Below, one piece after another: positions 56,570 to 64,000 of a stretch of 64,000 nucleotides of DNA (position 1 is the first letter of the stretch; the number at the start of each line of letters is the position of its first letter). The notes under the pieces were generated by a model. The model ran no database searches and was not told the DNA's origin. It worked only from the letters and a program-made list of their open reading frames with translations. The position numbers and the translations under genes were made by a program. Source of the stretch: JBPRGH01 sp051418055 (GTDB lineage Bacteria > Bacteroidota > Bacteroidia > Cytophagales > Cyclobacteriaceae); NCBI GenBank assembly GCA_051418055.1, contig JBPRGH010000144.1:65639-129638 (forward strand). Direction: 5' to 3'.

Positions 56570-57190
56570 TCATATCACCCCTATTTTAACCAACCATTCC
56601 CGGACATTTTCCTTCACTTCCACTTTCTTTTCACCTTCCATCACAAAATAGATCCCGTCCCTTTCGACACCTCCTTTAGTAGAAAATCCCTCAAGTATTG
56701 TACTGTTGGAGCATAATTCTTTCACCGTCTCAAAGCTGCTCCCCACTCCGTACCCTCCGTTGGTATTGAAAGGAATAACTGTTTTACCGCTCAGGTTATA
56801 TTGATGTAAAAAACTCTTCATTGGAGGTGGCAGCTGCATATCCCATGTGGGAAATCCAATAAACACTGTATCGTATTGTTCTATATCATCTATTTCGGTT
56901 TTCAATTCCGGTAAAAAGCCGGTTTCATTCTCCCGGTCTACCTGTGCAACAATTTCATCATAATCTTCAGGATATGGATTTTCCAGCTCAAGCTCCACAA
57001 TAGTTCCACCCACTTGCTGATGAATCATTTTGGCAACTGCCTCGGTATTATTTGTCCGGGACAGGTAGACTATTAGCACTCGCCCCGGTTCCAAAACAGT
57101 TGCACCTAATTCAGTACTCCTGCCATTCTCCACAGAGCACGATAGGCAAAAACTTATCAAAAGGCATTGGATCCAAATCATCTTCATCAT
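56570..57190 (-). CDS. Flavodoxin family lipoprotein
   Basis: A hydrophobic N-terminus with Cys residues (ISFCLSC) suggests a lipoprotein. VLIVYLSRTNNTEAVAKMI is the FMN phosphate-binding loop of flavodoxins, and FIGFPTWDMQLPPPM and FNTNGGYGVGSSFE are the ring-binding loops. It should carry electrons or reduce a quinone or aromatic compound with FMN. An exported flavodoxin is unusual, but similar genes occur with exported reductases in Bacteroidota. It lies 17 nt from the cupin-NTF2 gene and 31 nt from the carboxylesterase gene. Confidence 0.87.
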   Translation of the reverse strand: MMKMIWIQCLLISFCLSCSVENGRSTELGATVLEPGRVLIVYLSRTNNTEAVAKMIHQQVGGTIVELELENPYPEDYDEIVAQVDRENETGFLPELKTEIDDIEQYDTVFIGFPTWDMQLPPPMKSFLHQYNLSGKTVIPFNTNGGYGVGSSFETVKELCSNSTILEGFSTKGGVERDGIYFVMEGEKKVEVKENVREWLVKIGVI

Positions 57191-57207
57191 TCTTGGAATT
57201 TTAAAGT

Positions 57208-58035
57208 TTACCGTGTCATAAGCCGGGTAAATGACAAAGAACTAAGTTTCCAGTCTCCATTTTCCTGAACATACACTTCAGTCACCTCAAAGGGATTGGT
57301 CACCTCATTGCCGCCAACCTCTGCCACAAGTGTTATCCTGTTGAGAAGTATCGCTGTGTTATCTATTATATTCACTGAAACCTCATGAACATCAGCTTCT
57401 TTGTACCATATGCCACCGTCTTCGATAATATTCAATTCCCGCTCTTTTCCCCAGCTTCCACCCATGTGGACAAAAACTGCTTTTTCATGGAATAAATCTT
57501 TAAGTTGTTCTACATCTTTATCGGCCATCCACTGCCATTTTTGTTTAGACAGGTCTATTATCGCCTGATCTGTTTTTTCAGCTTCCGGCGCTTCTATGGC
57601 ATCATAGGCTTCCTGAGTGAGTTCTTCTGTCCACTGAGTTGGTTTGTTACCGGAAATCGCCAAATAGGCAACTTCATTATCAGGTGAAGCAGCATGCCAA
57701 TGCTCGACATTCGGCTCACATTTGATCAGATCGCCTTTTCTCACCACCTGAACCGCTTTTCCTTTTTCCTGGTAATATCCGACTCCTTTAGTGATTAGCA
57801 GCTGCTGACCAGCGGGATGCAGGTGCCAGTTTAATTTAGCCCCAGGTGCCATGACCACATGCGCAATGTTATAGTCAAAAGTCTCGTCTGCCTCACTGAC
57901 ATGGCTTAGCCAGACATCACCCGTATGATTGACATTTGGGGCTTTTACACCTAATGGAAATATATCCTGAGCTATCACCTGATTTGACAGGGATATGCTC
58001 AAGAAGAGTAATAGGTTTATTAAATGTATCTTCAT
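57208..58035 (-). CDS. Exported cupin fused to an NTF2-like domain
   Basis: A signal peptide (1-22, ending VIAQ) is followed by a cupin (about 38-135) with NWHLHPAGQ and PNVEHWHAA. An NTF2/SnoaL-like domain fills about 150-275 (QKWQWMADKDVEQLKDLFHE, VYVQENGDWKLSSLSF). The cupin part is clearly homologous to the protein at 51281-51766. NTF2-like domains bind small hydrophobic molecules or catalyse isomerisations. The fusion suggests that both parts act on the same compound. Confidence 0.88.
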   Translation of the reverse strand: MKIHLINLLLFLSISLSNQVIAQDIFPLGVKAPNVNHTGDVWLSHVSEADETFDYNIAHVVMAPGAKLNWHLHPAGQQLLITKGVGYYQEKGKAVQVVRKGDLIKCEPNVEHWHAASPDNEVAYLAISGNKPTQWTEELTQEAYDAIEAPEAEKTDQAIIDLSKQKWQWMADKDVEQLKDLFHEKAVFVHMGGSWGKERELNIIEDGGIWYKEADVHEVSVNIIDNTAILLNRITLVAEVGGNEVTNPFEVTEVYVQENGDWKLSSLSFTRLMTR

Positions 58036-58047
58036 AATATGTATAGT

Positions 58048-59202
58048 TTATTTTGAATCCAGTCCTTTTTCCTTCAGCCATTCCGACAGAAGATCTGCTA
58101 TTTCAATATTATTTAAATCAGACATGGGAAAATGTGTGTTGCCTTCAATACCAATTTCCGGAAGGTGCACAAGCGTTACATCTCCTCCATGCTGATTCAC
58201 TACATCCCTCCATTTCTTTGCCATTAATAACGCAGCCCGCCATTGCTCTTCACCTGGGTAGTCTGAGGGCTCCAAAGGAATATTATCACCATAATAGATG
58301 ATGATAGGGATCTCTGTTAACCGATTGAACTCAGACATGGGCACACCTCTGGCGCTCAGCGTGCCACCAAGATATGATATGGGCTCAGGAACTTCTTCTT
58401 CAGGGAAAACAAAATTGCTTCCCGGCTCATAGGAGGCGATTGCTTTTATATTATCATTTTTAAGAGCTGTTAGCCATCCCATGCCCCCACTATGAGAATG
58501 TGTCACCAGTATACCTTGTCCTATTTTGTCAAACAAGGCATCTACAGCATCTACATTCACGCCGATATCCAGCGGCCCGGTATCGGGGGTCATCTGGCGA
58601 TAAAACTGGTTAAGGGTTTCCTGATCTTGAGAAAATTTAATCCCGGGATAAAAATCCGGATAGATCCCCAACCTGAAAATCCCAAACCAAAGCTGCTCGT
58701 CAGGGGATGCAGGGATGGTGCCAGGCTCAGTACTTCGGCCAGCCCTTCCCCTGCGGGGCTGATCAATCAGGTAGACGGGATAATTGCGGCGCAGGAAAAT
58801 TGTGTTAAAACCTTCACGACCATCGGGAGTCGTTTCCCAGGTTTTTGAAAACTGCCCGTAGCCGTGCCAAAATACCAGTGGAAGCTCTCGCGCATTTACC
58901 GGTATCTGATAAAAAACATAGGCATGATCACCATGAAGGGTTTGCCCGGCAGAGCTTTGATTGGCAGGATTGAATGCTCCGTGCTTTATGGGATCAAAAG
59001 ACCCTGAGTCAGTGATCACCGTACCGCCTACCGCGAAACTTCCCTGCTCCTGAATTACTAGTGCTTCCGAATCCTGAACTGCATCATTATTGTTATTATT
59101 ATTAGCATTATTGTTACAGCCGATAAGTATAATCGCAAACATTAGACTCCAAATCATTTTTGAAAGGAGGGTAAACCTTATCCGGGATTTTGATTTTATC
59201 AT
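58048..59202 (-). CDS. Alpha/beta hydrolase lipoprotein
   Basis: The start at 59202 gives a basic N-terminus, a hydrophobic segment and the lipobox IILIGC, then an Asn-rich linker. The frame is open to 59277, and 59157 is another possible start. The hydrolase fold shows VFWHGYGQFSKTW (oxyanion region), HSHSGGMGW (Ser nucleophile) and late Asp and His positions (GNTHFPM holds a likely His). An exported esterase of unknown substrate. First gene of the leftward cluster, back to back with the AraC gene. Confidence 0.85.
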   Translation of the reverse strand: MIKSKSRIRFTLLSKMIWSLMFAIILIGCNNNANNNNNNDAVQDSEALVIQEQGSFAVGGTVITDSGSFDPIKHGAFNPANQSSAGQTLHGDHAYVFYQIPVNARELPLVFWHGYGQFSKTWETTPDGREGFNTIFLRRNYPVYLIDQPRRGRAGRSTEPGTIPASPDEQLWFGIFRLGIYPDFYPGIKFSQDQETLNQFYRQMTPDTGPLDIGVNVDAVDALFDKIGQGILVTHSHSGGMGWLTALKNDNIKAIASYEPGSNFVFPEEEVPEPISYLGGTLSARGVPMSEFNRLTEIPIIIYYGDNIPLEPSDYPGEEQWRAALLMAKKWRDVVNQHGGDVTLVHLPEIGIEGNTHFPMSDLNNIEIADLLSEWLKEKGLDSK

Positions 59203-59315
59203 GTAATTGAATCTTTTTACAATCTTACGCCTTGTATATAAAAGAGTTAGTATACATATTACTGATATCAATACCATTATTACTGATGTTTCGGGTTATG
59301 TCCTTTTTTTAGTAA

Positions 59316-59323
59316 TAAATTTG
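59316..59323 (+). promoter_or_regulatory. TAnnTTTG -7 box for the AraC-family regulator gene
   Basis: TAAATTTG lies 22 nt before the start at 59346 in the region shared with the divergent hydrolase cluster. No good -33 box is seen. Confidence 0.4.
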
Positions 59324-59345
59324 AAAGCAAGAAACACAGAACGCT

Positions 59346-60242
59346 ATGAATGACCAGCTGAATTTTAACACCATCAAAGAATATAATGATTTCAATAATC
59401 ATCCCACCCTTCACCCTCTGGTGAGTGTTTTGGATTTTTCCAAAGTAAAGCCAAGGCACGGCCATAAGATGACCTTTGGTATTTATGCAGTTATTCTGAA
59501 GGATGTTAAATGCGGAGATCTGAAGTATGGCAAGAACTACTATGACTATCAGGAGGGGACATTGGTATTTATTGGTCCCGGGCAGGTAATTGATGTTACC
59601 GATAAAACAAGTGTCTACCAACCAGTAGGCCGGGGGTTAACATTCCATCAGGATCTTATAGCAGGGACTTCCCTTGCCAAACAAATAGATGAATATGGTT
59701 TTTTCTCTTACAGTTTGAATGAGGCTTTACATCTTTCCACACAGGAGCACCAAACGATCCTTGACTGCCTGGCAAAGATAGAATGGGAAATTCAACAACC
59801 TGTAGACAAGCATAGCAAAAAGCTCATAACTTCAAATATCACCTTGTTTTTAGACTACTGCCAGCGCTTTTATGACCGGCAATTTATTACCAGGGAAAAT
59901 ATCAACAAAGGGATACTGGCAAAATTTGAGGAGATATTAAATGAATATTTCAAATCGGAAAAACCCTATACTATGGGATTGCCTTCTGTTGGTTATTTCG
60001 CAGATGAGCTCAATTTATCTGCAAATTATTTTGGGGATTTAATAAAAAAGGAGACCGGAAAATCGGCTCAGGAATTTATTCAGGAAAAACTAATTGATAT
60101 AGCTAAGGATAAAATATTTGATTCTGAAAAGTCTGTAAAGGAAATAGCCTTTGAATTGGGCTTTAAATATCCACAGCATTTTAATAGATTGTTCAAACAG
60201 AAGGTTGGGGTGACACCCAACGAATATCGACGATCGAATTAA
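59346..60242 (+). CDS. AraC-family transcriptional regulator
   Basis: A 298-residue protein with an N-terminal cupin-like sensor part (about 40-150) and a C-terminal double helix-turn-helix. The first HTH is SVGYFADELNLSANYFGDLI. The second is VKEIAFELGFKYPQHFNRLF, followed by the VGVTPNEYRR signature. It is divergent from the esterase gene, so it is the likely activator of the cluster 59202-51281. The inducer is unknown. Its stop is followed after about 115 nt by the leader of repeat copy B. Confidence 0.93.
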   Translation: MNDQLNFNTIKEYNDFNNHPTLHPLVSVLDFSKVKPRHGHKMTFGIYAVILKDVKCGDLKYGKNYYDYQEGTLVFIGPGQVIDVTDKTSVYQPVGRGLTFHQDLIAGTSLAKQIDEYGFFSYSLNEALHLSTQEHQTILDCLAKIEWEIQQPVDKHSKKLITSNITLFLDYCQRFYDRQFITRENINKGILAKFEEILNEYFKSEKPYTMGLPSVGYFADELNLSANYFGDLIKKETGKSAQEFIQEKLIDIAKDKIFDSEKSVKEIAFELGFKYPQHFNRLFKQKVGVTPNEYRRSN

Positions 60243-60389
60243 ATCCGCACCCATTTACCATTCCCCTTCCCTCTTGCCAAACCCAGAAATGTCAAAAGAG
60301 TGCTCCACTCCTGCTAAAAATAAAAGAAAGTGCTTCAGGAAGAAAAGCCTGCCCTAAGAAACTATTAACCCTCCCCCAACCCAAAGCAT

Positions 60390-61256
60390 ATTTAACATAA
60401 CGCGAGTACATTATGTAACATACATAGGAATTCCCGTAATACGACCGCAGGGAGTATTTAACATAAAATCAGATATGTAAGCTGTAAGGCTGCCAACGCG
60501 CGCCAGGTAAGTTACATATCGGTAAAGATTTTATGTTAAGGGAATTCCGGCTCGCCTACAAACCAGTTCCCGGACCTGTTCCGGGACCCCGTTAGTAGAA
60601 CTGCAAAAGAACTCATTCTAACCACAAACATATCTATGGAAATCTCCTGAACTCTCCAACCGCACACCAGTCAGTTACATAATGATATTATATTAAATAA
60701 AAGCTCAGCGTTCAACGACCTCATTCCAGCTATACAATTTTACTTAGCGTTTAAGCTTAGCATCTAAGACAACATTAGCTGCACTGCAAGTATGTCCGTT
60801 ACATAATTAGACGTTATATTAAATAGCCGCATGGCCAGCAGCACAAGGCTCACCCTATGCCACTACTGTCCAAGCGCCTGTTAATAGTTTCTCCCCAACA
60901 CGCTTCTGCATGCGCAGATGGCCATACCCCTAAGCAAGAGATCCCGATTTGGTCTGCTGCAAACAGTAGAGCTTTTATTTACTTTGACTATTTAACATAA
61001 TGTTGAAAGGTTGGAGGAATTGAAAATCGGGAACACTTGCTTGCCAAGGCTTTATTTTTTCGGCCTGTAGTTTTTAGCGGATTTTGTTAAGTTATTTTAT
61101 TGATATGCTGTTTATTTAGGCTTTCCCGTTGCCCTAGAGCCGGGCGGGCTCCTTCTTTTTCAGTCGATAAAAAGAAGGCAAAAATCTTGTCAAAATAATC
61201 CTTCCTCCCTCCTGGCCGGACGCTGGCCCGGTATTTTGACTGGCAGACCCTCCTAA
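60390..61256. repeat. Large structured intergenic repeat, copy B
   Basis: About 870 nt, homologous in order to copy A at 50351-51140 with scattered changes and a roughly 70-nt insertion around 60550-60640. Hairpins: TTAACATAAAATC 60458-60470 with 60527-60539; GATATGTAA 60472-60480 with 60512-60520; TCTGC 60905-60909 with 60914-60918; CCTTCTTTTT 61151-61160 with 61169-61178. Each arm differs from copy A but stays complementary. A leader AAACTATTAACCC at 60359-60371 is shared with copy C. Confidence 0.85.
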
Positions 61257-61442
61257 TTATTTCGATTCATACCATATATCTTTAAAAACCTAATATTCAA
61301 TCACAAACCATTAAATATTAGACTTGTTATAGAAGTAATGATATTAAAAAAGCTAAATATTATTGACTTTCCTTAATAAAAGTTGAATTTAGCAGACACT
61401 AATAAATGATTAAGTACATTTACATAATAATTTTTTTGAAGA

Positions 61443-62078
61443 ATGTCCACATATTTAGCTAATCGAAGTATTGTATTAGTGGGTGTTTTCAACCCTCTGC
61501 TTTTTGATAGGTATTTCTTTATTAAGAATCAAATGGTGGTTGAAGAAGACATTAAAGAGAATACATTTTCAGTTGCTCAACTTTCTCAATTAATGACAAC
61601 TCATTTTCAATTGGTTGTTCATCCGAATCAAATTATTATTACACCGTTTGATCCACAAAACAAATTGAAAGTTGGTATTGATCAGGTTATAATTAAAATA
61701 GTAGATGCTCTCCCTGAATCAAAAATAACTGCTTCAGGAATGAATTTTGTATGGCTCAAAGAGGTTGAGGAAGGTAACTTGAATTCAGTAACGAAAGAAT
61801 TGTTTTTTAATGAGAATAATTTGATTCAAAAGAAATATTTCGAAGGTAATGATTGTCACTTTGGCTTTTATTCCAGCAAAAACATTAAAAATTGTAGATT
61901 AAAATTAGATGTAAAACCAGTGCTTAATAATCAAAACAGCAAGCATTCAATTCAGTATCAGTTTAACTTTCATAGAGATTATCCTAATCCAGATGAAAAT
62001 AATTCTGAGATTATTTCGGTTATTAAGAATTATTCCGATTTTTGGGATGAATCAATAAAAATTATAAATATCAAATAA
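61443..62078 (+). CDS. Unknown protein, first gene of a repeat-bounded cassette
   Basis: A 211-residue soluble protein with no signal peptide. It alternates strands and short helices (SIVLVGVFNP, FQLVVHPNQIIITPFD, GMNFVWLKEVEE, CHFGFYSS). The layout faintly recalls sporadically distributed TIGR04255-type proteins, but I cannot claim homology. It is AT-richer than its neighbours. A near-consensus -7 box (TACATTTA) lies about 25 nt upstream. The next gene is 4 nt away. Confidence 0.8.
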   Translation: MSTYLANRSIVLVGVFNPLLFDRYFFIKNQMVVEEDIKENTFSVAQLSQLMTTHFQLVVHPNQIIITPFDPQNKLKVGIDQVIIKIVDALPESKITASGMNFVWLKEVEEGNLNSVTKELFFNENNLIQKKYFEGNDCHFGFYSSKNIKNCRLKLDVKPVLNNQNSKHSIQYQFNFHRDYPNPDENNSEIISVIKNYSDFWDESIKIINIK

Positions 62079-62082
62079 GGAA

Positions 62083-62739
62083 ATGCCAACAGTAGAGGCA
62101 CATATAACCACAAATAGGGAATTCCCTACAACTATTGATAAAACAAACCAGTTTGATCAAGATGAAGCAATATTGCCTAAAGTGATTATTCAACGTGGTT
62201 CATTTTCTTTTAGCTCTGGTATATGTATTTTTCACCTAGATAATATTAAAAATGAATTTGCAGGTGATGATTTAGTTAATGACAGCGATGATATCTGGAA
62301 CACTGTTATCTCACATCATCATGATTTTACAGACATATTTCGTCAACGTCATTTTTTAGATCCACAACATCCGTCTATTAGTGTCCAATGTGCATTTTTT
62401 AAGGATTTGGACGTAGATCAAGATGTAATAAACGTTCACATTAAAAGACTGAAGGCATTAGATAATGCACAGAACCTACATAAAGCATTAAAATCCTCTC
62501 ATAGTTTAATTGAAGATTGGATAAGTATTAAATCGTTTGATCTCATCAACAGCTTTTTACTAAATGCTTCTAGAGAAGACTTTTCATTACCAATTTTAGT
62601 CGCACTGTTAGCTGCAACGGTGAAATTCAAAAATAAAATCCCTAATAGATCAGATTTATTTGAAAGTGCTTCTCAAAAAGCTACTAGCGAATTGGGTTTA
62701 GAAAAATTCAATAAATCAATTTTCAGACAACTTAATTAA
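62083..62739 (+). CDS. Unknown protein, second gene of the cassette
   Basis: A 218-residue soluble protein. The N-terminal half is beta-rich with an acidic, His-containing stretch (VISHHHDFTDIF). The C-terminal half is helical (LIEDWISIKSFDLINSFLL, PILVALLAATVKF). No family recognised. It lies 4 nt after the first gene and 9 nt before the third, so the three are one operon. Confidence 0.8.
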   Translation: MPTVEAHITTNREFPTTIDKTNQFDQDEAILPKVIIQRGSFSFSSGICIFHLDNIKNEFAGDDLVNDSDDIWNTVISHHHDFTDIFRQRHFLDPQHPSISVQCAFFKDLDVDQDVINVHIKRLKALDNAQNLHKALKSSHSLIEDWISIKSFDLINSFLLNASREDFSLPILVALLAATVKFKNKIPNRSDLFESASQKATSELGLEKFNKSIFRQLN

Positions 62740-62748
62740 GGCTTTGTT

Positions 62749-63459
62749 ATGGAATTGGTTGAAGTTTCAAATTTAAACCATGATGATGATTTCCTATTTG
62801 CAATTGCTGTAGGTAAACCTTTTGACAATCAAACACATTGTGCAATACTTTATCATTGGGAGGGCCAAATCCGTGCACTAGATTTTATAAATCAAAAAGT
62901 AAGATCAAGCCACACTATTGGAGATTTTGGCTATGAAGGGTATTTATATGTTAAATATAATCAAGACTCAATAGTTGATGCTTTCGCTATGCAAGTACCA
63001 GCTATATGTGAGCTGGTCAAAGAGAAGAATGACGGAATATTTTATGGTATAAATTTTAGTGAAAGCAAATTTGATAGCGAAGGAAATTTGATTTTTGCAA
63101 CTGGAGAATTTGGTCTTACCTGTGCTACTTTTGTTATGGCTGTTCTTGAACGTTCACTTGGAGTTCAGTTGATTGATGAAACCACCTGGGAAACACGAGA
63201 TGAAGATGCAGAATGGCAAAATGCAATTCTAGAATTATTGAAGAATAAAAACATTAGTGATCCGAATTACTATCCCGATGAATTAATCTCTCAATACGAA
63301 AAGAATATTGGTTGTTTTCGTTATAAACCCGAAGAAGTTGGTGCGGCAACAAGTAGTGATGCGATTCCTGCCTCTTATGATTATTGTGAAGAAAAAGGTC
63401 GCCAGCTAATAGAAGCATTGGAATATGGTATAGATACATTTAATAAAATGTATTCTTAA
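62749..63459 (+). CDS. Putative permuted papain-fold (NlpC/P60-like) protein
   Basis: A 236-residue protein. Near the N-terminus THCAILYHWEGQIRALDF places a His before a beta hairpin. Later, FGLTCATFVMAVLERSLG places a Cys at the start of a helix. His before Cys is the order of circularly permuted NlpC/P60 (LRAT/YiiX-like) cysteine hydrolases, where the loop G-x-x-C-[AS]-x-F-V is common. The C-terminal part is acidic and helical. It could be a peptidase, amidase or acyltransferase. The assignment rests on motif order only. Confidence 0.75.
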   Translation: MELVEVSNLNHDDDFLFAIAVGKPFDNQTHCAILYHWEGQIRALDFINQKVRSSHTIGDFGYEGYLYVKYNQDSIVDAFAMQVPAICELVKEKNDGIFYGINFSESKFDSEGNLIFATGEFGLTCATFVMAVLERSLGVQLIDETTWETRDEDAEWQNAILELLKNKNISDPNYYPDELISQYEKNIGCFRYKPEEVGAATSSDAIPASYDYCEEKGRQLIEALEYGIDTFNKMYS

Positions 63460-63566
63460 GTACGCACACATTCATCTTTTACCTAACTCTACACCACCCT
63501 CTTAAAAGCTGAAAGAGTGCTCGTGACTACCATGAATTGAGTGAGTGCTTTGATTGATGAAATTGG

Positions 63567-63714
63567 CCTTTGGCTCTAAACTATTAACCCCCACTCTAAC
63601 CCCAAGCATATTTAACATAACGCGAGTACATTATACAACAGCAAAGCTGTTATATAAAACGCATTATACTAAATAGCAATGAACGATTGAGCATCGTATC
63701 ATATTGCTATTTAG
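63567..63714. repeat. Partial copy C of the intergenic repeat
   Basis: The leader AAACTATTAACCC (63578-63590) and the block GCATATTTAACATAACGCGA through GTACATTAT match copy B, then the sequence departs. Distal hairpins: ACAGC/GCTGT, and the perfect 12-bp pair CTAAATAGCAAT 63669-63680 with ATTGCTATTTAG 63703-63714. The rest of the repeat is missing. Like A and B, it lies just after a rightward gene. Confidence 0.7.
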
Positions 63715-63862
63715 AATTTCTTAATTCTTCAAGAAGCTTATTAGGATCTTGTCGGTTGTCCCAGAATGCGGTGATGATTATTTCTTTGAAATTGTATTTA
63801 TAGAAAATGCTAAAATGACCCATTGAGGCAACTCGTGTTTCTGGAAAATCAGCTTCTCGTGG
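63707..63862 (-). pseudogene. C-terminal remnant of a ParE/RelE-family toxin gene
   Basis: On the minus strand, 51 codons encode FPETRVASMGHFSIFYKY, then EIIITAFWDNRQDP and KLLEELRNS before a TAG at 63709-63707. This is the C-terminal half of ParE-type toxins, with the usual FYK, AFWDNRQDP and KL positions. The frame meets a TAG at 63865-63863 at the edge of the IS-like repeats, so the N-terminus is lost. No antitoxin gene is visible. The toxin should be inactive. Confidence 0.75.
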
Positions 63863-64000
63863 CTAATTCGGTTCGATTTGTGCCACCCATTTCGGTTTCA
63901 TAGTGCCAGTGATTCCGGTTCAAATTGTGCCAGTTTAAAATTAAAACGGTTCGATTTGTGCCAGTCATTCCGGTTCGTTTAGTGCCACTTTGAAAGATCA
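63860..64000. mobile_element. End of an IS21-like element (terminal repeat array)
   Basis: Five copies of a motif near ATTCCGGTTCGATTTGTGCCA lie at 63866-63885, 63889-63909, 63912-63933, 63945-63964 and 63967-63988. Multiple short direct repeats at the tips are a mark of IS21-family elements, where the transposase IstA binds them. The array begins where the ParE frame is cut. The transposase genes would lie beyond the window. Confidence 0.65.

Noticed and set aside
59280..59621. 113-codon frame opposite the AraC gene start
   Set aside because: It is antisense to a well-supported regulator and covers the divergent promoter region. No family features.
63866..63988. Five-copy motif array considered as CRISPR or as an operator array
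   Set aside because: Spacing is irregular and short, copies are degenerate, and the pattern fits IS21-type termini better.

Overview
The window comes from a chromosome of the phylum Bacteroidota, most likely the class Cytophagia (order Cytophagales). The evidence is type IX secretion (T9SS) cargo with gliding-type C-terminal domains, PorP/SprF outer-membrane proteins, a SusC/SusD pair, promoter-like TAnnTTTG boxes, an AT-rich genome and many sensor kinases. I saw no rRNA, tRNA or CRISPR array.

Layout. 1-5968 is a T9SS surface module: the end of a HYR-repeat adhesin, a PorP/SprF protein, a TPR/PD40 lattice protein and a membrane histidine kinase. 6012-11052 holds an M81 peptidase, a DHOD-like flavoprotein, and a bile-acid-type transporter overlapping an acyltransferase. 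11068-12321 encodes two membrane proteins of unknown function. 12469-19179 is a leftward operon of hybrid kinase, response regulator, YaiO-like barrel, HEAT protein and family 2 glycosyltransferase, probably a regulated exopolysaccharide or biofilm system. 19443-21374 is a CPA2 antiporter. 21858-24743 is a partner-switching module (STAS protein, RsbT-RsbX fusion, kinase, receiver), followed by a small CsbD-like protein and an App1-type phosphatase. 26348-35846 is a 2818-residue T9SS adhesin with its own PorP/SprF partner. 35915-50331 has an MscS channel, an orphan SusC/SusD pair, a cupin enzyme, a FtsX-type permease, another sensor kinase and several unknown proteins.

51281-60242 is a leftward cluster of cupins, alpha/beta hydrolases, a carboxymuconolactone decarboxylase-like protein, an aldo/keto reductase, a carboxylesterase and a flavodoxin, with a divergent AraC regulator. 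Most of these proteins carry export signals. It looks like an inducible detoxification or catabolic island of the cell envelope.

That island and a following three-gene cassette of unknown function (61443-63459) are bounded by copies of a large intergenic repeat (50351-51140, 60390-61256, partial copy 63567-63714). The two long copies have diverged, but their hairpin arms change together and stay complementary, so the folded form appears to be under selection. The right edge enters an element with IS21-like terminal repeats that has cut off a ParE-like toxin gene. The repeat family and the cassette it borders are the strongest candidates for something undescribed.
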